Below, one piece after another: positions 42,022 to 49,813 of a stretch of 64,000 nucleotides of DNA (its first letter is position 1; each line of letters opens with the position of its first letter). A program made the translations under genes and the position numbers. Location of the stretch: positions 248,001 to 312,000 of the forward strand of contig QEVS01000002.1 of the NCBI GenBank assembly GCA_003577245.1. The letters are read 5' to 3'. The notes beneath the pieces are model-generated. The model searched no databases, was not told where the DNA came from, and saw only the letters and a list, made by a program, of their open reading frames with translations. The DNA is from a bacterium (GTDB lineage Bacteria; Chloroflexota; Dehalococcoidia; Tepidiformales; Tepidiformaceae).

Positions 42022-42145
42022 AGACGCCTCGCCCCCGGCGGCCTGAGGAAGAACTGTGCAGGTAGTGTGCGGGTCCCGTGCGTGTTTCGCCGGGTGAGGC
42101 AGCGGGACGATGGGTGTGTTCATCAACACACCCGGAGGAACAGAA

Positions 42146-42799
42146 ATGCTGAGGAATCCCAACCAGCCACAGCCCCTGGCAGTGGCCGCAGGCGCCAGCG
42201 CCGCCGGTGAAGGAGCCGGCCCCGCCTGGCCCGGACGTCTTCGCGGCCCGGCGCGGATGGTCGCGCTCTTCGGCGGCCTGACAGGGCTGGCCGCATATGG
42301 GCCCGACTTCGGCGTGCCCGCGTTTGAGACGTACAAGGCGCTGCTCTTCGTCCATATCGCGGCAGCCCTGGTCACGTTCGGGTCGACGTTCGCGATACCA
42401 GTCCTGCAGCCGCTGGCAGCACGCGGCGGAGTGCGCACCCTGCGGCTCGCCCTGGAGTTCGCCGAGCAGCTCGAAAGCAAGGTGGTGACGCCGGGCTCGT
42501 TCCTGGTAATAGCAACAGGCGTGGCGATGATCTTCTCGGGGCAGACAGGCTACAGCGAGAGTCTCCCGCTCTGGCTCATCGCAGCCATGGCCTGGGCCCT
42601 GGGGACAGGGGTGCTTGCACAGGCCGTCCAGGCACCGAACGCGCGAAAGGCGAGAGCGATCCTGGAAGGAGTTCCGGAGGGAGAGCCGTTTCCGCAGGAG
42701 CTGGCGCCGATTGCGAAGCGGATGCGCATCATGGGGCAGCTGTTGGCCTTCTCGACGCTGGGCATCATGTTCCTGATGGTCTGGAAGCCCGGGGTCTAA
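42146..42799 (+). CDS. four-helix membrane protein, DUF2269-like
   Basis: ATG 42146 has GGAGG 7 nt upstream and was preferred over the earlier ATG 42110. The 217-aa protein has four hydrophobic helices (for example YKALLFVHIAAALVTFGSTFAIP and GSFLVIATGVAMIFSG). The first His lies in the helix, as in DUF2269-like predicted integral membrane proteins. Function is unknown. Confidence 0.6.
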   Translation: MLRNPNQPQPLAVAAGASAAGEGAGPAWPGRLRGPARMVALFGGLTGLAAYGPDFGVPAFETYKALLFVHIAAALVTFGSTFAIPVLQPLAARGGVRTLRLALEFAEQLESKVVTPGSFLVIATGVAMIFSGQTGYSESLPLWLIAAMAWALGTGVLAQAVQAPNARKARAILEGVPEGEPFPQELAPIAKRMRIMGQLLAFSTLGIMFLMVWKPGV

Positions 42800-42891
42800 G
42801 CGCCCGGCCTTCACCCATGGACACCGGCCGCACCTGTGGAATGCGGGTGCGGCCGGCAGATGTTCTTGGGATGCGGCACAATGGTCTGACC

Positions 42892-42921
42892 ATGCAGAGC
42901 ACCTTCGGAGCCCGGGACTGA
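42892..42921 (+). CDS. 9-aa leader ORF (MQSTFGARD)
   Basis: A tiny ORF of nine codons begins at ATG 42892, 9 nt after a CACAAT box. Its TGA overlaps the ATG of the glycosyltransferase by one base (TGATG). No Shine-Dalgarno site precedes the glycosyltransferase start, so termination at this ORF could deliver ribosomes to it. Expression is inferred, not seen. Confidence 0.3.
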   Translation: MQSTFGARD

Positions 42922-44192
42922 TGCGAATCGCCCAGGTCTCGGCGCACACGAGCCCCCTGGCGCCGCTCGGCGGCCGCGAGACCGGTGGGATGAACGTCTA
43001 CGTTCTGGAGCTTTCGCACGAGCTGGCGAGGCTCGGCTACGAGGTGGACATCTTCACGCGCCGCGATGGCGATCTGCCCCGAGTGGAGCAAGTAGCGGCG
43101 AACCTTCGCCTGGTGCGGCTTGACGCGGGCCCTCCCGAACCGGTCGAAAAAGAGGAGATCGTGGCCTGCCTGCCGGACTTTGCGCGGGATATGCGCCGCT
43201 TCACCCATGGTGAGGGGCGCGGCTACGACATCATCCACAGCCACTACTGGCAGAGCGCGTGGGCCGCGCGGGCGATCGCCCGGCACCTGCGCGTTCCGCA
43301 CGTGGTGATGTTCCACACGCTGGGGGAAGTAAAGAACCGGGCCCGGATCAGCGAGCAGGAACCGGCGCGGCGAATCCGGCATGAACGGGCCATCGTGCGG
43401 CGAGCGGATGCGCTCGTCACCGCCAGCGCCCACGAGCGGCAGCTCCTGGCACGGTATTACGGCGCCCGGGATGCACAGATGCACACCATCCCCTGCGGGG
43501 TAGATATCGGCCTCTTTCGCCCCCGCGACCGGCAGGCGAGCCGCCGCCAGCTCGGGCTTGAGCAGGCCGGCCCGGTCCTCCTGTGGGTGGGTAGGCTGGA
43601 GAAGCTAAAGGGTGTGGACATCCTCATCCAGGCGCTGGCGGAGCTCGACGAGCGGCACTTCACCCTGCTCGTGGTGGGCGGAGACGAGCGCGCGGCGGAC
43701 CTGAAGGCCGAGCTTCAGCACCAGGCGGCCGCTTCGGGGCTGGCGGCGAACGTGCGATTCGTGGGTGCGGTTCCGCACGACCAGCTGCCCGTGTACTACT
43801 CCGCCGCGGATGTCTGCGTTGTTCCCAGCTACTACGAGAGCTTCGGCCTGGTAGCCGTGGAGGCGATGGCCTGCGGGACGCCCGTGGTGGCGTCGCGGGT
43901 CGGGGGGCTGGTCTCGTCGGTGATCGATGGCGTGACGGGCTACCTCATCCCGTGGCGCTGCCCGGGGCCCTTCGCGGAGAAGCTCGAAGTTCTGCTGCAC
44001 AACCCGGAGCTGCGCGCGAACTTCGGGGCAGCGGCGCGGCGTTCGGTCGAGCGGTTCCGTTGGGAGAGCGTGGCGCTCCAGGTGGCCGGCGTTTACGACC
44101 GGGTGCTGGCCGCGCACCGGGAAAGGGAGGCCGGGACCGGCTTCGGCGCCGAGGTATACGAGGCCGCGGTGCTCGCCGGGAGCCGGCGGTAG
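42921..44192 (+). CDS. glycosyltransferase family 4, MshA-like
   Basis: The 423-aa GT-B enzyme begins MRIAQVSAHTSPLAPLGGRETGGMNVYV, the N-terminal pattern shared by MshA (D-inositol-3-phosphate glycosyltransferase) and sucrose-phosphate synthase-like GT4 enzymes. Further features are HSHYWQSAWAAR, the donor-binding WVGRLEKLKGVDILI and ESFGLVAVEAMACGTPVVAS with the E-x7-E pair. A PIG-L deacetylase gene follows 14 nt later, the same order of activities as MshA then MshB in mycothiol synthesis. A role in a thiol or another GlcNAc conjugate is inferred. Confidence 0.85.
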   Translation: MRIAQVSAHTSPLAPLGGRETGGMNVYVLELSHELARLGYEVDIFTRRDGDLPRVEQVAANLRLVRLDAGPPEPVEKEEIVACLPDFARDMRRFTHGEGRGYDIIHSHYWQSAWAARAIARHLRVPHVVMFHTLGEVKNRARISEQEPARRIRHERAIVRRADALVTASAHERQLLARYYGARDAQMHTIPCGVDIGLFRPRDRQASRRQLGLEQAGPVLLWVGRLEKLKGVDILIQALAELDERHFTLLVVGGDERAADLKAELQHQAAASGLAANVRFVGAVPHDQLPVYYSAADVCVVPSYYESFGLVAVEAMACGTPVVASRVGGLVSSVIDGVTGYLIPWRCPGPFAEKLEVLLHNPELRANFGAAARRSVERFRWESVALQVAGVYDRVLAAHREREAGTGFGAEVYEAAVLAGSRR

Positions 44193-44206
44193 AACGAGGT
44201 CAGGCG

Positions 44207-45082
44207 ATGGGCAAGAACGGCAAGGGAAAGAAGCGAGACAAGCTCAAAGGGATCCTTCACATCGGCAGGGAGGCGGAACCGGCACGCCCGGGGATGACGG
44301 CCACCGGGGCAGCGCCGCCCGAACCGCCGCCACCCATCACCGGCCCCTCGTCGGCCATGGTCATCATGGCCCACCCCGACGATGCCGAATTCCTCTGCGG
44401 TGGAACGGTGGCGAAGTGGTGCGCTGAAGGGTGGGTTGTGACCTACGTTGTGGTGACCAGCGGCGACAAGGGGACGCACGACGAGTCGATGCACCCCGAG
44501 AAGCTGGCGGCCATCCGCGAGGAGGAGCAGCGGGCGGCCTGCAGGGCGCTGGGCGTGAAAGAGTGCATCTTCCTGGGCTACCCGGACGGCTTCACGGTCG
44601 ATGAGCACGAGTTGCGCGGGCAGGTGGTGCGGCTGTTGCGCCTGCACCGGCCTGAAGTAGTGATTACGTGGGACGGATTCCGCCACACCTTCAACCACCG
44701 TGACCACCGCAACGTGGGCACGGTCACGGCCGACGCCATCTATCCGCTGGTGCGCGACCGCCTCTTCTACCCGCGCGACGAGGAGGACGGGCTGGCCGCC
44801 CACCAGGTAAACGAGGTGCTACTCGCGGGGTCGGACAACCCGGACTACGTGGTCGACATCACGGACCACTGGATAACGAAAGTGGACGCCATCCTCTGCC
44901 ATGCCAGCCAGATCGGCAACCGGCAGAAGAGCGACTTCCTCAAGATGCGCGAGGAGCAGGTGGCGCGTGAAGGGCAGAAGCCGATTGAGGAACGCTTCCG
45001 CCGCTGGAGCATTCGCCGCCCCCCACGGCAGGAGCAGAAGGAGGAGGCAAAGGAGAAGGACGGGGCAGCGGCTGCCGGATAG
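44207..45082 (+). CDS. PIG-L family deacetylase (MshB/BshB-like)
   Basis: The 291-aa protein has the PIG-L zinc motif MAHPDDAEFLCGG and the later HRDHRNVG with the third zinc ligand. ATG 44207 adds a Lys-rich N-terminal extension (MGKNGKGKKRDKLKG) and a Pro-rich linker before the fold; the C-terminus is highly charged (Glu/Lys). PIG-L enzymes remove acetyl from N-acetylglucosamine groups, for example GlcNAc-inositol in mycothiol or GlcNAc-malate in bacillithiol. The pairing with the MshA-like gene is suggestive. The substrate is not proven. Confidence 0.87.
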   Translation: MGKNGKGKKRDKLKGILHIGREAEPARPGMTATGAAPPEPPPPITGPSSAMVIMAHPDDAEFLCGGTVAKWCAEGWVVTYVVVTSGDKGTHDESMHPEKLAAIREEEQRAACRALGVKECIFLGYPDGFTVDEHELRGQVVRLLRLHRPEVVITWDGFRHTFNHRDHRNVGTVTADAIYPLVRDRLFYPRDEEDGLAAHQVNEVLLAGSDNPDYVVDITDHWITKVDAILCHASQIGNRQKSDFLKMREEQVAREGQKPIEERFRRWSIRRPPRQEQKEEAKEKDGAAAAG

Positions 45083-45109
45083 CCGCCGCCCCGCATGCGC
45101 GGTCCGCTC

Positions 45110-45832
45110 CTACTTCGCGTCGAAGTAGAGGTCGTTCTTGAGGAACATGTTGGGGTCGGCACGGAGCCACTTCGCGGAGGCTGCCTCCGGGATTTCGAAG
45201 TAGACCCAGCCCTGCGTCTTGCCGCCCGGCGTGAGGTCGTAGAGGGCCTGGAGGTGCTCGCCGGCGCTGAAGACGAGCGCTGTGCTGTGCTCGCCGTCGT
45301 TGGTATCGCGCAGCTTCCAGTCGAGGGCCGTGACTTCCTTTGTGCCTACGTTCTGAACGACAACTTCGACACCCCACCACTTCTTGCCCTCTGCGGGCCG
45401 TTCGAACTGGTTCGAGGACTTCACGCCGTCGGCGACCTGGATGATGGTTACCTTCACCCTCTTCCCGGGATTCCCGTCCGGGGCGATCTCGCCGGAGGCC
45501 CCTGCCTCGAGGGCGACGTGGACATCCCCTTTGTTGGTCCCCACCGCTCCGGGCGTGCCGGTAGCGCCAGAACTCCCGCCCTCGTCGTCACCGCTTCCGG
45601 CCACGGCTCCAGCAACCGCAATCACGACGAGCAGGCCCAGGATGCCCAGGCAGCCGAAGGCGCTCCACTTGAAGAACCCCTTCCCTCCCCCGCCGCCACG
45701 CGCGGGCGCCGGATCGTTCGCCGAAGCGAGCACGACCGCACGCCGCGTTTCGTATTCCTCCCCGGTGATAACGCCGCGCCTCTTGAGCTGATCGAGCTCG
45801 CGAAGCTGCTGTTCCAGTTGTGACTTTGCCAA
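45110..45832 (-). CDS. SHOCT-domain membrane protein with DUF4352-like domain
   Basis: The 240-aa protein starts at TTG 45832 with AGGGAG upstream. Residues 8-37 (LRELDQLKRRGVITGEEYETRRAVVL) form a SHOCT domain. One membrane helix follows (CLGILGLLVVIAVAGAVAG). The outer part has GKRVKVTIIQVADGV, WWGVEVVVQNVGTKEV and TQGWVYFEIPE, the beta-sandwich pattern of DUF4352-like extracellular domains. Function is unknown; it likely binds something outside the membrane. Confidence 0.72.
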   Translation of the reverse strand: MAKSQLEQQLRELDQLKRRGVITGEEYETRRAVVLASANDPAPARGGGGGKGFFKWSAFGCLGILGLLVVIAVAGAVAGSGDDEGGSSGATGTPGAVGTNKGDVHVALEAGASGEIAPDGNPGKRVKVTIIQVADGVKSSNQFERPAEGKKWWGVEVVVQNVGTKEVTALDWKLRDTNDGEHSTALVFSAGEHLQALYDLTPGGKTQGWVYFEIPEAASAKWLRADPNMFLKNDLYFDAK

Positions 45833-45846
45833 GCTGTGTTCTCTCC

Positions 45847-46458
45847 CTAAGGTGAATAGGCGGCCACTCTGGCATCACTGCTCGACAGCTCATGACGCGC
45901 TAATGCCCTGCCACCGGTCCCCGTCAAGGCCGGGCCACTCGAACCGGTGCCTCCGGCAGCGGTGTCGCCCCAAATCCCGAGCCCGGCGGCGCGCGCCCTC
46001 TGCTGGGCAGGCAGGAAACGGGGCTCCACGTACTTCACATCGGGCGGGTAGGTCACGACCTGCGCCATGCCCCGGGCGAGCAGGGCTTCGTTGACGAGGG
46101 TGCCGTCTTCGAGCCAGGCATAGCGGAGGAGGCGCCCGTAACGGTCGCGGTTGGTGACATCGCGTTCCAGGCAGAGGCGCCGGTCCTGGACCAGGTCCCG
46201 GTTGGCAGCGGTCGCCTCCAGCCCGAACGGCTCCACTCCCCGCACCGGGTGCGAGGTTTCGGGCGCATCGATGCCAATGTAGCGCACCCTTTCCTCCGTG
46301 CCGGCCACGCTTACCACAATCGTATCGCCGTCAATGACACGCACCGTTTCGGACCAGTCGCAAGGGGGGAGCGCGGCCGGCGTGGCGCCGGGGGGTTCGC
46401 AGGCGGCGGCGCCGATCAGGGCGAGGAGCGTCACAAGGTGCATGGCAGACCCGCGCAT
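45847..46458 (-). CDS. thermonuclease-family (SNase-like) lipoprotein
   Basis: The 203-aa protein has a signal with Cys in IGAAAC and an SNase-like domain: RVIDGDTIVVSV, RVRYIGIDAPETSHP, LERDVTNRDRYGRLLRYAWL and VNEALLARGMAQV. The catalytic Arg, Asp and Glu of the staphylococcal nuclease fold fall in these segments. It should cut DNA or RNA outside the membrane. The start at ATG 46458 was chosen; GTG 46467 and ATG 46443 are possible. The C-terminus is a Gly/Ala/Arg-rich tail. Confidence 0.87.
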   Translation of the reverse strand: MRGSAMHLVTLLALIGAAACEPPGATPAALPPCDWSETVRVIDGDTIVVSVAGTEERVRYIGIDAPETSHPVRGVEPFGLEATAANRDLVQDRRLCLERDVTNRDRYGRLLRYAWLEDGTLVNEALLARGMAQVVTYPPDVKYVEPRFLPAQQRARAAGLGIWGDTAAGGTGSSGPALTGTGGRALARHELSSSDARVAAYSP

Positions 46459-46497
46459 GCCTGTCACACTGGCCCGCGGGTGCGACAGGTCATGTCG

Positions 46498-47652
46498 TCA
46501 CGAGGGCAGCAGCTCGCCGGCGTTGAGGTCAACCACGGCGGTGGTGCCGCGAATCATGATCTCCTTCATGACGGCAGCACCCCGTGGGTTGGAGAGGTCG
46601 GTGTTGACCGCGGCGCTGACGGGGATGACGAGCGCCACGAGCACGGCTATGCGGTAGTCGTCCCAGCAGCGCTCGAAGGGGTAGTTGGTGACGCCGGCGG
46701 AGGTAAGCGTCTCGTGGTAGAGGCGAATGAGGTTGCGTTCATGCTTGCGGCGCGATTCGACCGGCAGGCTCTGGCTGACGAAGTAGCCCAGGTCGTAGAG
46801 GCCACCGCCGCGAACGCAAAGCTGCCAGTCGATCACGATGAGCTCGGTATCGCTGCCGGGCTCGCCGAAGAGCATGTTGTCGAGCCGGAAGTCGGTGTGA
46901 GAGATGAACTGGTCGCGCGTGGCGAAGTCGTCCATGACTGCGGTCCAGGCGGGGCCGAGCTTTTCGCCCGGTTCGAGGAGTGCTTTGGGCAGGGTATCGC
47001 CCCAAATCTGCGCGAATGCCGGCCAGGCGGCCTGGTAGAGCTCCCCGGCGTAGAGCTGTACGGGATCGTTGACGCGCGGCATCCAATCGAGGTTTTCGAC
47101 CATGGGATGGTTCCACCAGGCGGCGTGGAACCGGGCGAGCTCGCGCACGACCATCTCGGCCGTGGGGATGTCGCATGCGGCAAGCTGGTCACCGAGCCGG
47201 GCGACGCCGGTAAGGTCCTCCAACAGGAGGGCGAAATTGCCCGCGTCGAGGTCGGAGCCGATGTAGTAGGCGCGCGGGATGCGCAGACCGATGTGTGGAG
47301 CCACGTCTTCGTAGAAGCGGTTCTCGCGTTCGTAGTAGCGGAACTGCATTCCCACCTCGCGGGCTTCGGGAAAGGTGGTGGGAAGCTTGGCGATGAGCGA
47401 AGCCGGGGCGCCGTTCGCGGGGCGGTCGTAATGGAGCTCTATGCGGCGTAGCTCACCGAGGAAGCCGACCCCCTCGCCGATAGGAGTGGATTGCATCCTG
47501 GCGACAGAGGCCCCTTCGATGTGTCCCCCGGCGCGCAGCGCTTCGGTGAGCCACGCCGGGGAGATCTCATTCATGTTGGAAGGAACTGCGAGCACCGGGG
47601 CGACCTCGGGCCTGGATTCCCCGATGCTCGACGTGGCGGCCGGATGTGTCAA
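46498..47652 (-). CDS. aminoglycoside phosphotransferase-like (APH/EcKinase-type) kinase
   Basis: The 384-aa protein has a kinase-like fold with FALLLEDLTG (hinge), the catalytic loop SHTDFRLDNMLFG and the DFG-equivalent LIVIDWQLCVRGGGLYDLGYF. Family members phosphorylate small molecules; many with this kind of length act on unknown substrates. It is not evidence for antibiotic resistance. It starts at TTG 47652, overlapping the stop of the preceding zinc-ribbon gene by 4 nt. Confidence 0.83.
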   Translation of the reverse strand: MTHPAATSSIGESRPEVAPVLAVPSNMNEISPAWLTEALRAGGHIEGASVARMQSTPIGEGVGFLGELRRIELHYDRPANGAPASLIAKLPTTFPEAREVGMQFRYYERENRFYEDVAPHIGLRIPRAYYIGSDLDAGNFALLLEDLTGVARLGDQLAACDIPTAEMVVRELARFHAAWWNHPMVENLDWMPRVNDPVQLYAGELYQAAWPAFAQIWGDTLPKALLEPGEKLGPAWTAVMDDFATRDQFISHTDFRLDNMLFGEPGSDTELIVIDWQLCVRGGGLYDLGYFVSQSLPVESRRKHERNLIRLYHETLTSAGVTNYPFERCWDDYRIAVLVALVIPVSAAVNTDLSNPRGAAVMKEIMIRGTTAVVDLNAGELLPS

Positions 47653-47861
47653 ATCGGCGGAGCAGCAGGGATCCGGCGCACCGGTTCGAGGTCGTCAAAG
47701 GGTGCGGCGCAGGGGCCGCAGATACCGTGGGAAACGGGGCCGGGCCCATCCTTGATGATGGCGCCGCACCACGCGCAGATGAGCCGCACGGCTGCTCCGC
47801 GCGGAGGGTGAGAAACCCCCGGAACCGGGGCGCGACCGTTGGCGGCGCCGGCTTCGTTCAT
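47649..47861 (-). CDS. small zinc-ribbon protein, 70 aa
   Basis: ATG 47861 has a GGAGGAAAGC site. The 70-aa protein has a Pro/Arg-rich N-terminal half and a zinc ribbon in RLICAWCGAIIKDGPGPVSHGICGPC, with two CxxC pairs. It is related to small zinc-finger proteins often found beside signalling genes. Its stop overlaps the kinase start, so the two are co-translated. Confidence 0.7.
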   Translation of the reverse strand: MNEAGAANGRAPVPGVSHPPRGAAVRLICAWCGAIIKDGPGPVSHGICGPCAAPFDDLEPVRRIPAAPPI

Positions 47862-48040
47862 GCTTTCCTCCGTGGATGGCTTCCAGGTGGATAGTGACCC
47901 GCGGCGGCCAACCGGCAGAGGACCGAAGGGGCCTGTTGCTGTAGGTCTTCCGCCCCATTGTTGGGAACGCTCCACGTGGAGGGCGGCTCGATTCCGAGCA
48001 GGCGCTGCGCCGCACCGGGGTGTCATCTACACTCGACATC

Positions 48041-48796
48041 GTGAATGGCGACCTGTTCTCGCTCGCGGGGAAGACGGCCGTCGTGACTGGCGGGTCGCGG
48101 GGCATCGGATATGCGATTGCGAAAGCCTTCGTGGGGGCGGGAGCGCGCGTGATCATCACCGCCCGGGGCGAGGAAGCGCTCAAAACGGCCGCCGCGGCCC
48201 TCGGCCCAAACGCCCTGGGGAAGCAGTGCGACAACGCCGACGTGGCTGCCATTGGGCGCTTAATGGAGGAAGCCTGGCAACTGGGGCCGGTGGACATCCT
48301 GGTCAACAACGCCGGAATCAGCCCCTACTACAAGCGCGCCGAGCAGGTTTCGGTTGAGGAGTGGGATGAGGTAGTGGACGTGAACCTGAGGGGGCTCTAC
48401 TTCAGTTGCGTGGAGCTTGCCCGGCGGCTGTTCGCATGCGGGAGAGGCGCGAGCATCATCAACATCAGCTCGGTCGGGGGAATCGCGCCGCTGGAGCGGC
48501 TGGGTGTCTACTCGGCCACCAAGGCCGCTATTCATCAGCTCACGCGGGCGCTGGCGCTGGAGTGGGCCGGCCGGGGCGTGCGCGTGAATGCAGTGGCCCC
48601 CGGCTGGGTGGAGACGGACTTCACGAATGACCTGTTCGCGAGCCGCCACGGGGAACGGTTGCTGGCGGAGATCCCCATGGGGCGGCTGGCAACGCCGCAC
48701 GATGTGGTGGGCGCCGCCCTTTACCTGGCAAGCGATGCGAGCGCTTACGCCACGGGCAGCATTGTCGTGGTCGACGGGGGCCGGTCGTTGCGATAG
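48041..48796 (+). CDS. SDR family oxidoreductase
   Basis: The 251-aa classical short-chain dehydrogenase has TGGSRGIGYAIA as the cofactor motif, NNAGIS, the catalytic Ser in INISSVGG and YSATKAAI as the YxxxK, with PGWVETDFTNDL and the C-terminal GSIVVVDGG. GTG 48041 was chosen because TACACT lies 7 nt upstream, as at other leaderless genes; GTG 48020 is the alternative. It should reduce or oxidise a small alcohol or ketone. Glucose dehydrogenase- or gluconate-type substrates are possible. Confidence 0.9.
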   Translation: MNGDLFSLAGKTAVVTGGSRGIGYAIAKAFVGAGARVIITARGEEALKTAAAALGPNALGKQCDNADVAAIGRLMEEAWQLGPVDILVNNAGISPYYKRAEQVSVEEWDEVVDVNLRGLYFSCVELARRLFACGRGASIINISSVGGIAPLERLGVYSATKAAIHQLTRALALEWAGRGVRVNAVAPGWVETDFTNDLFASRHGERLLAEIPMGRLATPHDVVGAALYLASDASAYATGSIVVVDGGRSLR

Positions 48797-48811
48797 GTGC
48801 TGCCAGGGCGC

Positions 48812-49747
48812 TCAGGCTGTGGCCAGGTCAACCTCGGCCAACTCCTCGGGGCTCAGGCTCCATTCCGCGGCGGCGATGTTCTCCTCAACCTGGCCTGGTT
48901 TGGTTGCACCGGCGATGACGCTGGCAACGTGAGGCTGGCTGGCGAGCCAGCCGATGGCCAGCTCGAGCATGCTGCGTCCGCGCGCCGCGGCGATGGCCTC
49001 AAGGCGCTGGAGCGTGTTGAAGTTCCTGTCGTTGAGAACGCGGCCGGCCAGCGGTCCGGCGCCGGCGAGGCGGGTGCCGGCGGGAGGAGGCTCCCCGGGG
49101 CGGTACTTGCCGGTGAGGAACCCGCTCGCCAGGGGGAAGTAGGGAAGAACGCTCACCCCGTAGGCGCGGCAGGCAGGAACGAGCTCGCGCTCGATGCGGC
49201 GGTCGAGCAGGTTGTACTCGTTCTGAGCGGAGATGAAGGGGGTGAGGCCGGCGGCCCGCGCCACGAAATGTGCTTCGGCCGCCTGCCAGGCAGCAAAGTT
49301 GGAGTGGCCGATGTAGCGCACCTTCCCCTCGCGCACGAGGTCATCGAGAGCGCGGAGGGTCTCCTCGATGGGCGTGCGCGAGTCTGGCGTATGGAACTGG
49401 AGGAGGTCGATGTAGTCAGTACCCAGGCGGCGGAGGCTGGCCTCGACCGAAGCGATGAGGTGACGCCGGGAGCCGCCGCTCTCCATGGGCTTTTCGCCCA
49501 TGCGCATGCCGAACTTGGTGGCGATGACCACATCCTGGCGCCGGCCCTCGAGGGCGCGCCCGAGGAACTCCTCGCTTTGCCCGGCGCCGTAGACGTTGGC
49601 TGTGTCAAAGAAGTTGATGCCGAGGTCGAGGGCCCGATCGACAACCTCTTTCGCCTGTACCGCATCTATGCGGCGGCCGAAGTTGTTGCATCCCAGGCCA
49701 ACCACGGAGACCTGCAGCCCGGAGCGCCCGAGATGACGGTGTTCCAA
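48812..49747 (-). CDS. aldo/keto reductase
   Basis: The 311-aa AKR has the tetrad: Asp in FFDTANVYG with Tyr nearby, Lys in VVIATKFG and His in LLQFHTPDSR. The C-terminal NADPH-binding region is SVIAGATKPGQVEENIAA. It starts at TTG 49747 after GGGAGGG. It is convergent with the SDR gene, so both may serve carbonyl reduction. The substrate is unknown. Confidence 0.9.
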   Translation of the reverse strand: MEHRHLGRSGLQVSVVGLGCNNFGRRIDAVQAKEVVDRALDLGINFFDTANVYGAGQSEEFLGRALEGRRQDVVIATKFGMRMGEKPMESGGSRRHLIASVEASLRRLGTDYIDLLQFHTPDSRTPIEETLRALDDLVREGKVRYIGHSNFAAWQAAEAHFVARAAGLTPFISAQNEYNLLDRRIERELVPACRAYGVSVLPYFPLASGFLTGKYRPGEPPPAGTRLAGAGPLAGRVLNDRNFNTLQRLEAIAAARGRSMLELAIGWLASQPHVASVIAGATKPGQVEENIAAAEWSLSPEELAEVDLATA

Positions 49748-49813
49748 TTGTCCCTCCCGGTGAGGAAGTTGAGGTGCGGCGAGTATACGCGTGAACCAGG
49801 CCCCGGGGGGCGG

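Noticed and set aside
46498..47652. Aminoglycoside-resistance kinase
   Set aside because: The kinase-like fold is shared by many small-molecule kinases, and nothing in the context suggests resistance.
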